Assembly: GCA_003171215.1 (NCBI GenBank)
Contig: PMYN01000015.1
Coordinates: forward strand, 1-64,000
Source: Gemmatimonadota bacterium
GTDB taxonomy: Bacteria > Gemmatimonadota > Gemmatimonadetes > Gemmatimonadales > Gemmatimonadaceae
Direction of reading: 5' to 3'
Length of the DNA stretch: 64,000 nucleotides
Position numbers and translations under genes: made by a program. Each line of letters starts with the position of its first letter. Positions within the stretch are counted from its first letter, which is position 1. Below the pieces are notes generated by a model. That model ran no database searches. It worked only from the letters and a program-made list of their open reading frames with translations, and was not told the DNA's origin. Of this stretch, positions 36,842 to 46,603 are shown one piece after another.

Positions 36842-39800
36842 CTAAGGCACGATCTTCGGCGGCGCCGGAGCTGTCGCCTTCGGATCTACGAGGGGCCGCC
36901 GCTCCTTCAGGTGCTCCTCCATCTTGAGCCGCGGCACGCCGTCCTTGAGCCAGTCGGGCGCCGGCTGGTCTCGCAGGAACGTGTCGAACCACTCCGTCAT
37001 GCGAAGATTGTAGTCCTTCTGGTTTGCGGGTCGCGCCAGCCCGTGATTCTCGCCTGCGTATTCGAGCAGGATGACGTCCTTGCCCAAGTCGCGCAGGTGA
37101 TTGTAGTAGGTGACGCCCTGATTGAAGTCCACCGCGCCGTCGCGGTCGTTGCTCAGCAGCATGAACGGAATCGAGAGGTTCTGCGCGAAGTTCTGCGGTG
37201 AGTTGCGCGTGTAGGCCTCGGGCACGTCGTTCGGGCCGCCGGTGAAGCGTCCCTGGCTCGCGATGAAAATTGAAGCGTCCGTACTTCCACTATTCCAATA
37301 GATGGAGCCGAACATCGAGACCATGTCCGTGAGTGGCGCGCCGGCAACAGCCGTCTTGAAAATCTTCGTTTGCGTGGTGACGAACGTGGTCTGATAGCCG
37401 CCCCAGCTGTGTCCCTGCAGGCCGACGCGATCGGCATCGATCATTCCCGTCGCAATCGCCGCCTTCACCGCGGGCACGATGCACCACACCGCCGAACGGC
37501 CCGGATCGTTGACGTGGTAGACGATGTCCGGCTTCAGGAAGGCGTAGCCGCGATTCGTGTAGACGCTGGGATTCGAGTACCGTGTCGCGTTCGGCACGGT
37601 GTAGACGTTGAACTCCTGCGAGAGCTTTTCGTAAATGTACGTGAGCATGGGATACTTCTTCCCCTGCTCGTATCCCGCCGGCAGGTAGAGCACGGCCTGA
37701 TGATGTCCGCCGCCATTCTCGCACGTGTAGTCGATGAGACGCGCGCTCGGCGTCCACGCGACGTCCTTCTGCTGCGGATTCGCCTCCGTCAGCTGCCGCT
37801 CGTGCGAAAGGTCGCCGTCGGCCGCGTACCAGTCGGGGAACTTCACCACCGTCTGGCGCGAGTAGAGCCAGACATCGGCGTCGCGCGCGTGACGATAGTC
37901 GACCTTGTCGTTCTCCCACGAGAGCGTTTTCGCTCCACCCTTCAGCGGGTCAACCTGCACCAACCCTTCCTTCTTGGTCCACTCGCCGTAGGTCTCGAAG
38001 TACAGCGGCTTCGCGGGATCTATGATGCCGCGATCTTTGGGATCGGAGATCGACCGCGCCTCATACTTGATCTGATCCTTCAGGCCGTTGCCCGTGATGT
38101 TCACCGCGCCCGTGCCATTCGTCGGGAGGCGCCACACGTCCCAGTTGTCGCGCACGTACACGGCCGAACCGTCCTTCGCCCAGCCGACAAGTGCGCCGCC
38201 GATCTGCGGCTTCACCTCGTTGTGGTCGTCCTCGGTATTCCAGAACTTCGCCGGCACACCAGTGGTGATCGTCTTCGTGGCGCCGCTCGCGAAATCGTAG
38301 ACCTTGTAGTCCCCCGTATCGTAGTAGAGATAGCGGCCGCCGTCCGGCGAAAAGTTCGACGCTGCGCCGCCACCGCCACGCCCGCCGCCACCACCGCCAC
38401 CCGGCACCTTCTTCTGTATCACCTTGCGCTCGCCGGTGTTCACGTTCACCGCATAGATGTCGCGGAAGGCGAAGCCGCGGATGCCCTGCTCACGCTCGTA
38501 GGGCACGATGTCCGTGCCGACGGCCCACGCGTCCTTCGTTCCGACCGCCACGTTGCGCATCGACTCGTCGGCGAGACGCGTCACCTTGCCGGTCGAAACG
38601 TGGAACGCGGCGAGATAGTTGAACGCGCGGTCCTGCGGTTCCTGCACCTGCTGCTGCGCCTGCGGCCGCGGGTCCTTCCAGTGCCAGAGAATGAGTGAGG
38701 GCACCTCCGCGTCCGTTTGCGGAGCCGCCGCCACCTGACCGCTCGAGCCGGCTCCGGGAGCGACACCGCCAGGATTCGGCGGCGTAAACGGCGCGCCGGT
38801 GGGGCGCGGACGCGGCGGACGCGGCTCGCGAAGCCCAAAGTAGATGACCGTCTCGTGATCGCTCCACTCGGGAGCGCGATCGCTGCTCACCACCAGCCCG
38901 CCCGTCACTCCGGACGACTTCGCGGTGATTTCCATGGTCTTCTCACCCGAGCGCGACGCGTGCGTCCACGCAACGACGGCCGCGTCCTCGTCCGCACCAC
39001 TGGTGTCGCTGACTACGCGGAGCGCGGCGAGCGCGTCCGTCGAGTCGCTCCAGACGAGGCGGCGGTACTGCCCCTTCCCAACGTCGAGTGGACGCGAGAT
39101 GCTCGTCGACAGCTGCCTGACCTGCACGCTGTTGCCGAAGTCACCCGCCGCGCTCACCGCGTAGGCGACCCAATCGCCGGAGTCGTCGAACGCGAACTCC
39201 GACACGTCGCCGACCGGAACCGTTGTGCCTCCAGCGAGATTCACCAGTTCCAGCATCGTTCCGGTCGCGCGCGCGCCGGCGCCCGCCGCGGCAGCTCCCG
39301 CACCTGCACCCGCGCCGCCGCCTGCACCTGCGCCTGCACCCGCCGGCGCGCTGTGCAACACGGCGAGCCAATCGGACTTGTCACCTGCGAAACGGAAGCT
39401 GCGCACGCTCTCGAACTCGCGCTTCGTTCCCGTCGTCAACTCGACGACGGCCAGTTTCGGACTGGCAGCGGCGGGAGCGCCGGCTGCCGCGGTCGCACCA
39501 CCGCCGCCACGCCCGCCTCGCCCGCCGCGCCCGGCGGTGTTCGCGCTCGCATACTCGAGAAACGCCACCCACTTGTTGTTTCCGGAGATGGACGGGTTTG
39601 CGGCACCAGCCGCGCCGCCGCGTCCGCCCGCGGCCCCGGCCGCGGCACCACCGGCCGTGGCATCCCCGATCGGAAAGCGCAGTTCCTTCGCTCCGGCCGT
39701 CGTAGCACGCACCACGACTTCGGCGTCGCCTTCGTTCGGCGCGAGGATGTAGGCGAACCACCCGCCGTCATTCGAGAGCGCCGGCGAGCGAATCCCCTTC

Positions 39801-40003
39801 CAGGTGAGCAGATCGTTCAGCGTGAGCTGCCGGCCCGCGGACGCCGGCGGCGTCCATTTGGAGACCGGCGTGCTGCTCGTGGCGCCGAACGGCAGGTTGG
39901 CGTTGGGGTTCGAGACCGGCGTCGCGGCGGGCTGCTGTGCCCCCGCCGAAAACGCGGACGATGATACGGCGACGATTGCGAACAACGAAAACAGGCGGCG
40001 CAT
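36842..40003 (-). CDS. S9 family prolyl oligopeptidase-like serine peptidase, exported
   Basis: Encodes 1053 residues. The ATG at 40003 has AAGGA upstream and opens a Sec signal (MRRLFSLFAIVAVSSSAFSA). An N-terminal propeller spans to about residue 740, with several low-complexity Gly/Arg/Ala inserts (about 117-135, 157-170, 221-246, 533-552) that explain its unusual length against roughly 650-750 for the family. The C-terminal alpha/beta hydrolase domain has S866 (GHSWGGY), D955 (NDRDGAV) and H987 (GENHG), spaced as in DPP-IV-type enzymes. It likely cleaves short peptides in the periplasm. It stands alone, divergent from an M28 gene. Confidence 0.9.
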   Translation of the reverse strand: MRRLFSLFAIVAVSSSAFSAGAQQPAATPVSNPNANLPFGATSSTPVSKWTPPASAGRQLTLNDLLTWKGIRSPALSNDGGWFAYILAPNEGDAEVVVRATTAGAKELRFPIGDATAGGAAAGAAGGRGGAAGAANPSISGNNKWVAFLEYASANTAGRGGRGGRGGGGATAAAGAPAAASPKLAVVELTTGTKREFESVRSFRFAGDKSDWLAVLHSAPAGAGAGAGGGAGAGAGAAAAGAGARATGTMLELVNLAGGTTVPVGDVSEFAFDDSGDWVAYAVSAAGDFGNSVQVRQLSTSISRPLDVGKGQYRRLVWSDSTDALAALRVVSDTSGADEDAAVVAWTHASRSGEKTMEITAKSSGVTGGLVVSSDRAPEWSDHETVIYFGLREPRPPRPRPTGAPFTPPNPGGVAPGAGSSGQVAAAPQTDAEVPSLILWHWKDPRPQAQQQVQEPQDRAFNYLAAFHVSTGKVTRLADESMRNVAVGTKDAWAVGTDIVPYEREQGIRGFAFRDIYAVNVNTGERKVIQKKVPGGGGGGGRGGGGAASNFSPDGGRYLYYDTGDYKVYDFASGATKTITTGVPAKFWNTEDDHNEVKPQIGGALVGWAKDGSAVYVRDNWDVWRLPTNGTGAVNITGNGLKDQIKYEARSISDPKDRGIIDPAKPLYFETYGEWTKKEGLVQVDPLKGGAKTLSWENDKVDYRHARDADVWLYSRQTVVKFPDWYAADGDLSHERQLTEANPQQKDVAWTPSARLIDYTCENGGGHHQAVLYLPAGYEQGKKYPMLTYIYEKLSQEFNVYTVPNATRYSNPSVYTNRGYAFLKPDIVYHVNDPGRSAVWCIVPAVKAAIATGMIDADRVGLQGHSWGGYQTTFVTTQTKIFKTAVAGAPLTDMVSMFGSIYWNSGSTDASIFIASQGRFTGGPNDVPEAYTRNSPQNFAQNLSIPFMLLSNDRDGAVDFNQGVTYYNHLRDLGKDVILLEYAGENHGLARPANQKDYNLRMTEWFDTFLRDQPAPDWLKDGVPRLKMEEHLKERRPLVDPKATAPAPPKIVP

Positions 40004-40079
40004 CGTTTTCCTTTGGTAGAGGCTCGGAAATACAGTAGCTTCCTTCGATCGACTCAGCCACTCCACAAGGATTACGAAC

Positions 40080-41984
40080 TTGTCTCGCATTTCGCTCGCG
40101 CTGACTCTCGCACTCTGCGTGGCCGGATCCGCTTCGGCCCAGAAGGACTCGGCGTCGCACAAGCCCGCGCAAAGGCCGGTGGCGACCAGGACGGTCTGGC
40201 CGGACGAAGGCCCCCGCACCTGGGCTCCCCGGCCGACGGTCCCCGCGATCACGGCGAACGACTTGCGAACCAGGCTCTATCAGATCGCCGACGATTCCAT
40301 GCTCGGACGTCGCGTCGGCGAGCTCGGCAACTACAAGGTGACCACGTACATCGCCGCCGAGTTCAAGCGGCTCGGCCTGAAGCCGGCTGGCGACAACGGC
40401 ACGTTCTTTCAGGAGCTCGCGTTCGGGCCGGCGGGATTCGACAGCACGTCGTCGAGACTGATCGCCGGCGGCTCGGCGCTCGCGTCGAAACGCGACTGGA
40501 TGCCGATCGTGCCGACGGCGGCCAACGGAGTGGGGTTGGCCGTTCAGATGAACGGCATTCCGACGGTCTTCGCCGGTCGCTGGCGTGACACGACGGTCGT
40601 GCTCGACCCGGCGCTGTTCAAGGGAAAGATCGCGGTGTTCACGTCGAGCGCCGCGGGCGCAGGTCTCATCGCCGGCGGTCGCGGCGGCGCGAGGATTCTT
40701 CGCTGCGATTCGGTGCCGGACAAGTTCGGCGCGGATGCGGCCGCGCGGGTCGAGGCGCAGGTGCGCGCCGATAGCGTCGCCGGCCGAGGAGGTCGCGGCG
40801 GTGGTGCGGGTGGACGCGGTGGCGCCGGCGGAGGAGCGACCCGCGATTCGCGCGCTCAGGCGGCGGGAGCAGTCGCGATTCTGATCGTCGCAACGGATTC
40901 CCTCCCGCAGACGGCGCTGGTCGGCGCGTTCAACGGCCGCAACTCGCTGCAGTCTGCGATGGTCTCGCCGGCCCCCGGTTCGCTCGGCGCGGGTGCCATA
41001 ACGTCATCCGCCGCCGAGCGGCTCTTCGGCAAACCGGTCGACCAGCTCGCCGTCGGTGCGGCCGGACAGCCCGTTTCCGCGGCGTGGTCCTACGACTGGC
41101 ACATGTCGAAGACCCCCGCACGCAACGTCATCGCGATCAGGCCGGGATCCGATCCGGCGCGCGCCGCGGAATACGTCCTCGTCAGCGCGCACAACGATCA
41201 CAATGGCATCAACGCCGTCGCGGTCGATCACGATTCGTTGCGCGCAGTCAACATCGTGACGCGGCCGCAGGGGACCAACGATCCCGTCTGCCGGCCAACG
41301 GATGCGCAGCAGCACGCGATCGACTCGCTGATCGCGCGGGCCCGCAGCATTCGCCCGCCGCGGCGCGACTCCATCATGAACGGCGCCGACGACGACGGCT
41401 CCGGGACCGCCGTGCTGCTGGAGATCGCAGAGAGGTTCGTGAACGAAAAGCCCGCGCGTTCGATCATTTTCGTCTCGCACACCGGTGAGGAGGGCGGGCT
41501 GCTCGGCTCGCGCTGGTTCACCGATCATCCGACCATTCCGCTCACCTCGATCGCGGCTGCGCTCAACATGGACATGGTCGGCAAGGGCCGCGTGGACCAG
41601 GTGAAGTTCGGCGGCCCGACCTCGATCCAGACGCTGGGCGCGCGACGGCTCTCCCATCAGTTCGGCGACATCATCGACTCGGTGAATGCGACGCGCAGCG
41701 AGACGATGGCCATCGACCGTACGTGGGACGTGAGCGCGAACCCGATGAACCGCTTCTGCCGGAGCGACCAGGTGAACTACGTCAAGCACGACGTGCCCGT
41801 GACGTACTTCTCGCTTGGTTATGCCGAGGACTATCACCAGCCGACGGATGAGCCGCAGTACATCGAATACGATCACGCCGCGAGGCTCGGACGGTTCGTG
41901 CACGACATCGCGTGGGCGATCGCCATGAGAAAGGATCGCCCCGCCATTTCCGGTGCCGATCCATCGTATCCCGTCTGTCGTTGA
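40080..41984 (+). CDS. M28 family zinc aminopeptidase, exported (copy 4)
   Basis: Encodes 634 residues. The start is a TTG at 40080, because no ATG or GTG nearby keeps the signal peptide (SRISLALTLALCVAGSASAQ); AAGGA lies about 9 bases upstream. Motifs SAHNDHNG, GADDDGSG, TGEEGGLLGS, NMDMVGK and AEDYHQ give the two-zinc site. The middle domain is interrupted by a Gly/Arg-rich insert at about 234-256. It shares long blocks with the copies at 21958 and 35017, so these three are recent paralogs. It is followed 62 bases later by an M14 carboxypeptidase on the same strand. Confidence 0.88.
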   Translation: MSRISLALTLALCVAGSASAQKDSASHKPAQRPVATRTVWPDEGPRTWAPRPTVPAITANDLRTRLYQIADDSMLGRRVGELGNYKVTTYIAAEFKRLGLKPAGDNGTFFQELAFGPAGFDSTSSRLIAGGSALASKRDWMPIVPTAANGVGLAVQMNGIPTVFAGRWRDTTVVLDPALFKGKIAVFTSSAAGAGLIAGGRGGARILRCDSVPDKFGADAAARVEAQVRADSVAGRGGRGGGAGGRGGAGGGATRDSRAQAAGAVAILIVATDSLPQTALVGAFNGRNSLQSAMVSPAPGSLGAGAITSSAAERLFGKPVDQLAVGAAGQPVSAAWSYDWHMSKTPARNVIAIRPGSDPARAAEYVLVSAHNDHNGINAVAVDHDSLRAVNIVTRPQGTNDPVCRPTDAQQHAIDSLIARARSIRPPRRDSIMNGADDDGSGTAVLLEIAERFVNEKPARSIIFVSHTGEEGGLLGSRWFTDHPTIPLTSIAAALNMDMVGKGRVDQVKFGGPTSIQTLGARRLSHQFGDIIDSVNATRSETMAIDRTWDVSANPMNRFCRSDQVNYVKHDVPVTYFSLGYAEDYHQPTDEPQYIEYDHAARLGRFVHDIAWAIAMRKDRPAISGADPSYPVCR

Positions 41985-41989
41985 CTAAG

Positions 41990-42022
41990 TACCAACGACC
42001 AATGACCAACGACCGTTTACGC
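41990..42022. repeat. Single-arm heptamer repeat, CCAACGA/CCAATGA body (family A, copy 4)
   Basis: Three units (CCAACGA, CCAATGA, CCAACGA) end in CCGTTTACGC, the family edge. There is no opposite arm. It lies 5 bases after the M28 stop and 25 bases before the M14 start, so it is carried in the leader of any co-transcript. Confidence 0.75.
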
Positions 42023-42046
42023 CCTTCCCCCGCCCAGAGCAAAAAA

Positions 42047-44998
42047 ATGATTCGTGCCATTCGTAGCGCTTTCGCAGTTGTCGCGTTGTCGACGCTCGCC
42101 GTCTCCTCGGCGCTCTCCCAGGCGATGGTCAACGAGACCCGTGACCCGAACCAGAAACAGGACGAAGCGTTCGCGAAACTCTACGCGACCTGGACGGGCG
42201 AGGCGAAGTACGGCAGCCCGCTCGTCGACCACCTCCCGCGCGTCGCAGGAATCCCGACGCCGAAGGACGTCCTCGGCTATTACATCGGCGCGCCGGCGAA
42301 ACTCACATACTACGCGGATATCCTGAAATTCTATCGCGCGCTCGCGAAGGCGTCGCCGCGCGTGAAGGTCGAGACCATCGGAAAGTCCGACGAAGGGCGC
42401 GAGCTCGTGGTCGTCTGGATCTCGTCCGACGAGAACATCCGCAATGTCGCGCAGAATCGCGCGAACCTCGCGAAGATCGCCGATCCGCGCGGCATGAGCG
42501 AAGCGGAGGTGCGCGCGATCATGGCGAAGACCAAGCCGCACTATCATTTCATGGGCGGCCTGCACAGCGGCGAGACGGGCCCGTCCGAGATGCTGATGGA
42601 GCTCGCGTATCGCCTGGTGACGGAGACGTCGCCGATGATCACGCAGATTCGCAACAACGTGTACGTCTCGATCACGCCTGCCGCGGAGCCCGACGGAAGA
42701 GATCGAAACGTTGATTGGTTCTACCATGGCCTCGAAACCGCAGCCGCTGACAGCGTAGCTCGCGGCGGAAAGCCCGCTCCAGCGGCCGACACCGCGGCCG
42801 GTGGCGGAGGCGGCGGCCGCGGCGGCGCGGGCGTGCCGTACTGGGGCAAATATGTCTTCCACGACAACAACCGCGACATCAACCTCTCGCAGGTCTCGAT
42901 GCGCGCCATCACGGATTGGTACTACACCGCGCATCCGCCGATCATGCACGACCTGCACGAGGCCTTGCCGCTGATGTACATCTACAGCGGCGGCCCCCCG
43001 CAGAACCCGAACCTCGACCCGATTCTCTTCACCGAGCTCCCGTTCTTCGCGAACTGGGAACTCTCGCAGATGACGAAGTGGGGAATGCCGGGCGTGTACA
43101 CGTGGGCATTCATGGACGGATGGTCGCCGGGATATCTCGGCTCCGTCGCATACAACCACAACGGCATGATGCGGATGTACGAGACGCAGTCCGGGCGCGA
43201 GGGCGGCGCGGGCACGCCGGCGGTCGTGGCCGTTGACAGCGCGGCCGGGCGTGGTGGGCGCGGCGGACGGGGCGCAGCACCGGCAGCGGCTGCTGTTCCG
43301 GCTGCCGGACGCGGTGGTCCGCCGGCGATCCCGACCGGTCGCGGAGGCGGACAGCCGCGCGAGTGGTATCGCGGCATTCCGATTCCGCCGAACGCGGTCC
43401 AGACCTTCACGCGCCGCGACAACACCAACTTCATGGAGACGGGCGTACTGTCGGGATTGCAGCTCACCTCGATGTTCCCGCAGCTCGTCCTCGAGAACTT
43501 CTACATCAAGACGCGACACTCGCTCGAAGCGGGTGCGGCGACAGCGCCGTACGGTTATGTGTTCCCCGTTCAGCGCGACATGACGAAGGTCGCGACCTTG
43601 ATCAACATCCTGCGCGCTCAGGGAATCGAGGTCGGCCAGCTCAGCGCGCCGGTCAAGAGCGGAACGGAGACATTCCCCGCCGGCTCGTACCTGGTGAAGC
43701 TCAACCAGCCGTACGGCCGACTCGCGAAGAATCTCCTCGAGAAACAGGACTATCCCGATCCCGCGCTCACGACGTACGACGACAGCGGCTGGTCGATGGG
43801 CTTCGCGTTTAACGTGGACGTGCGAGAGGTCAAGGACAGCACGATCCTCGCTGCGAATGCTCCGCTGATCAAGACCGCCGAGGTGAAGGGCACGATCGCG
43901 GGAAGCGGAACGGCAGGGCTCGCCGTCGCGCATCTCGGATCGAACAACATGATCACGTTCCGCTACCGCCTGAAGGCGGTGAAGATGAAGATCGCGGAAG
44001 CGTCGTTCACGGCCGAGGGCGTCACGTTCCCCGCCGGCTCGTTCATCGTCACCGGCACGCCGGCGGAACTGCAGGCCACGCGCGCCCAGGTCGAAACGCT
44101 CGGCCTCACCGCCGCGGCGCTGTCGTCGGTGCCGACGGTTGCCGCGCACGATGCGATCGTGCCGCGCGTGGCCATCTACTCGCAGTGGAGCGGCACGCAG
44201 GAACTCGGTTGGTACCGTCACGCGTTCGACCAGTTCGGAATTCCGTTCGACCTGATCTTCAAGGAACGCGTCGCGAAGGGAAACCTGAAGGCCGACTACG
44301 ACGTGATCCTGATGGCCACGCAGAACATCAATCGTGCTGCCGTTCTCGCGCCGGCGGCCGCGAAGCCCGTGCCGTACATGAAGAGCGACAAGTACAAGTC
44401 TCTCGGCGTCTATGGCGAGTCGCCGGACATCACGGGCGGCTTCGGCGCCGCTGGTGTCGAGGCAATCAACAAGTTCCTCGACGGCGGCGGCACGCTCATT
44501 ACCACGCTTCAAGCTGTACGCTACCCAATAGAATTCGGGCTCGCCAAGTCGATCGACACGGAGAACCCGGTGGGCGTGAACGCGCAGAAGCCGCTGATCA
44601 CCGCGGAGATCATGCGCCCCGAGCACCCGGTGTTCTACGGGTACGGCAGCAAGATCTTCCCGATCAAGTTCGGCCAGGGATCGCAGCTGTTCAAAGTTGG
44701 CGTCGCCGACCAGGCGAACGTTCTCGCGCAGTATGTCGGCGGCGATGCCTCCGTGCTGAGCGGGTTGATGGTTGGCGCCGACAACATCAAGGGTCGCGCC
44801 TTCGCGATGGACGTTCCGAATGCGCACAATGGCAACGGCCGTGTGATCATGTTCGCCAACAACCCGATCTATCGTTGGCAGAATCATGGGGAGTTCAACA
44901 TGGTATTCAACTCCATTTTGAATTGGAGTTATGTGCCGCCGGCGCCGCCGCTGGTCGCACCGGTCACCACGGGTAGAGGCGGCCGCGGCGCGCCGTAA
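42047..44998 (+). CDS. M14 family zinc carboxypeptidase, exported
   Basis: Encodes 983 residues with a Sec signal (IRSAFAVVALSTLAVSSALS). The M14 zinc site is H173 and E176 (GLHSGE), with a third His in MHDLHEA (about 301-304). The catalytic domain spans about 85-480, interrupted by Gly/Arg inserts at about 252-261, 394-410 and 422-435. A second region (about 500-983) includes beta segments and a GATase/DJ-1-like or ThuA-like part (VAIYSQWSGTQELGWYRHAFDQF, then LDGGGTLITTLQ). It probably trims C-terminal residues from peptides outside the cytoplasm. It may be co-transcribed with the M28 gene upstream. Confidence 0.88.
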   Translation: MIRAIRSAFAVVALSTLAVSSALSQAMVNETRDPNQKQDEAFAKLYATWTGEAKYGSPLVDHLPRVAGIPTPKDVLGYYIGAPAKLTYYADILKFYRALAKASPRVKVETIGKSDEGRELVVVWISSDENIRNVAQNRANLAKIADPRGMSEAEVRAIMAKTKPHYHFMGGLHSGETGPSEMLMELAYRLVTETSPMITQIRNNVYVSITPAAEPDGRDRNVDWFYHGLETAAADSVARGGKPAPAADTAAGGGGGGRGGAGVPYWGKYVFHDNNRDINLSQVSMRAITDWYYTAHPPIMHDLHEALPLMYIYSGGPPQNPNLDPILFTELPFFANWELSQMTKWGMPGVYTWAFMDGWSPGYLGSVAYNHNGMMRMYETQSGREGGAGTPAVVAVDSAAGRGGRGGRGAAPAAAAVPAAGRGGPPAIPTGRGGGQPREWYRGIPIPPNAVQTFTRRDNTNFMETGVLSGLQLTSMFPQLVLENFYIKTRHSLEAGAATAPYGYVFPVQRDMTKVATLINILRAQGIEVGQLSAPVKSGTETFPAGSYLVKLNQPYGRLAKNLLEKQDYPDPALTTYDDSGWSMGFAFNVDVREVKDSTILAANAPLIKTAEVKGTIAGSGTAGLAVAHLGSNNMITFRYRLKAVKMKIAEASFTAEGVTFPAGSFIVTGTPAELQATRAQVETLGLTAAALSSVPTVAAHDAIVPRVAIYSQWSGTQELGWYRHAFDQFGIPFDLIFKERVAKGNLKADYDVILMATQNINRAAVLAPAAAKPVPYMKSDKYKSLGVYGESPDITGGFGAAGVEAINKFLDGGGTLITTLQAVRYPIEFGLAKSIDTENPVGVNAQKPLITAEIMRPEHPVFYGYGSKIFPIKFGQGSQLFKVGVADQANVLAQYVGGDASVLSGLMVGADNIKGRAFAMDVPNAHNGNGRVIMFANNPIYRWQNHGEFNMVFNSILNWSYVPPAPPLVAPVTTGRGGRGAP

Positions 44999-45008
44999 CG
45001 AACGAACG

Positions 45009-45119
45009 GCGGGTAATCGGTCGTTGGTCATTGGTCCTTGGTAATTGGCGGGCGCATCATCCTTCGCGCAGTTTGCTGACTACCAATGACCAATGACCAA
45101 CGACCAATGACCGATTACG
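45009..45119. repeat. Inverted heptamer repeat overlapping a gene start (family A, copy 5)
   Basis: Left arm 45009-45047 (GGGTAATCGGTCGTTGGTCA onward) and right arm 45081-45119 pair with few mismatches around a 33-base loop. The right arm contains both ATG codons that could start the HEAT-cyclophilin gene. It lies between two plus-strand genes. Confidence 0.82.
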
Positions 45120-46603
45120 TCGTAGCCATCCGTTCGCACCGATCTGTCACACTCGCCGCGTTGCTGCTGGTCACGGCGTTGTCCGCCGGCGCACAAGCGC
45201 GCAAGCGCCCCCTGTCCCCCGCCGACGTCGACGACATCGCCCGCCTCGTGATGCTGGAGGACCACCGCGATTTCGACACCACCGATCTCTCACGCCTTCT
45301 CGCCTCTCAGCACCCCGAGGTCCGCCGCCGCGCAGCCCTCGCCATCGGCCGCATCGCGGACAAGCGCGGCTACGCGCTCCTGCGTGCGAAACCGCTCGAC
45401 GCCGACACCGCCGTTGCCGCGACGGAAGTGTTCGGCGCCGGACAGCTGAAGGATTCGACCACCGTCGCGTGGTTCGACTCCCTGCTCGCGAACAGGAAGC
45501 TCGCGCCAACGGTCCTCACGGAAGCCGCCACCGCGCTCGGCAAGATCAAGACCGCCCGCGCCCGCGACGCGCTCGCGCGCTTTCTCTCCAGCGCCTCCGA
45601 AAGCCCGCGCCTGAACCAGGCGATCGGCGAAGCGCTCCTCTCGATCGGCCGCTGCACCACCCGCGGCGATCTCAATCCAATTCTGCGCTTCGGCAAGGCA
45701 AACAGCGACGAAATCCGCTGGCGCGCTGCGTGGGCGCTCTTTCGCCCGCGCGATCCGGCCGCCGTATCGGTCCTCATGGTGATGGCGGCCGGCGACCATT
45801 CGCCGGACGTTCGTCTGTGGGCCATACGCGCGCTCACGAAGCCGCAAGCGGATTCCGCAGGCAAGGCGGCGGACGCGGAAAGGATTCTCTTCGCGGCGCT
45901 TCGTGATTCCGATCGCCGTGTGCGCACGGAAGCGATCCGCGCGATCGGCACGTATTCCGATTCCGCAGCCGTCACCGCGATGAATGCCGCGAAAAGCTCG
46001 CCGGACTGGTGGATCTCTTCGAGCGCGGAGGAGGGCCTCGCCCGCCTGAACCCGCCGCCGGCGCCCGCAGGTGGCGGCCGTCAGGGTGGAGGCCGCAGCG
46101 CGCGTCCGGCGCCAACCCCTATCACGCGCCCCCTCCCGGACTACAAGGCCATCGTCGAGCGCTGGGTCGTTCCCGATTACAACGGCGCGCCCCGCCCCAC
46201 CGCCCGCTGGGAAACCGTGCGCGGGTCCATCGAGATCGAGCTGTATCCCGGCGATGCGCCGCTGGCCGTCGACGATTTCGTGAAGACCATGGAATCGGGC
46301 ACCATCGTCGGCACCGCGTTCACGCGCGTCGTCCCCGATTTCGTCGCGCAGGAGGAAACGATTCCCGGCGGCCATCGTCTTCGCGACGAAGTGAGCCGTC
46401 ACGGTCTCACGCGCGCCAACCTCGCGTGGGCGTCAGCGGGCCTCGACACGGGAACCCCCGGCTACACGCTCGCCAACGCCGTGCAGCCACACAACGAGGG
46501 CGACTTCACGGCGCTCGGCCGCGTGACCAAAGGAATGGACGTCGTCGATCAGATCCAGCTGAACGACAAGATCACCGCCGCGCGAATACTCATAGTCCGT
46601 TAG
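45107..46603 (+). CDS. HEAT-repeat protein fused to cyclophilin-type peptidyl-prolyl isomerase
   Basis: Encodes 498 residues from the ATG at 45107, or 505 from an in-frame ATG at 45086; both lie within an intergenic heptamer repeat and neither has a Shine-Dalgarno. A Sec signal follows (SVTLAALLLVTALSAGAQA). Residues about 30-310 form HEAT-type helical repeats (HPEVRRRAALAIGRIADKRG, SDRRVRTEAIRAIGTYSD). After a Gly/Arg linker (322-332) comes a cyclophilin domain: GSIEIELYPGDAPLAVDDFV, GTAFTRVVPDFVAQ and NEGDFTALGRVTKGMDVVD. The usual FHR arginine appears as FTRV. It probably helps fold or scaffold periplasmic proteins. Its 3' end overlaps the GH127 gene by 14 bases. Confidence 0.85.
   Translation: MTDYVVAIRSHRSVTLAALLLVTALSAGAQARKRPLSPADVDDIARLVMLEDHRDFDTTDLSRLLASQHPEVRRRAALAIGRIADKRGYALLRAKPLDADTAVAATEVFGAGQLKDSTTVAWFDSLLANRKLAPTVLTEAATALGKIKTARARDALARFLSSASESPRLNQAIGEALLSIGRCTTRGDLNPILRFGKANSDEIRWRAAWALFRPRDPAAVSVLMVMAAGDHSPDVRLWAIRALTKPQADSAGKAADAERILFAALRDSDRRVRTEAIRAIGTYSDSAAVTAMNAAKSSPDWWISSSAEEGLARLNPPPAPAGGGRQGGGRSARPAPTPITRPLPDYKAIVERWVVPDYNGAPRPTARWETVRGSIEIELYPGDAPLAVDDFVKTMESGTIVGTAFTRVVPDFVAQEETIPGGHRLRDEVSRHGLTRANLAWASAGLDTGTPGYTLANAVQPHNEGDFTALGRVTKGMDVVDQIQLNDKITAARILIVR

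Noticed and set aside
42017-45031. A 1004-codon minus-strand open frame opposite the M14 gene
   Set aside because: Composition is Arg/His-rich without any recognisable domain, and the M14 zinc motifs are clear on the plus strand.
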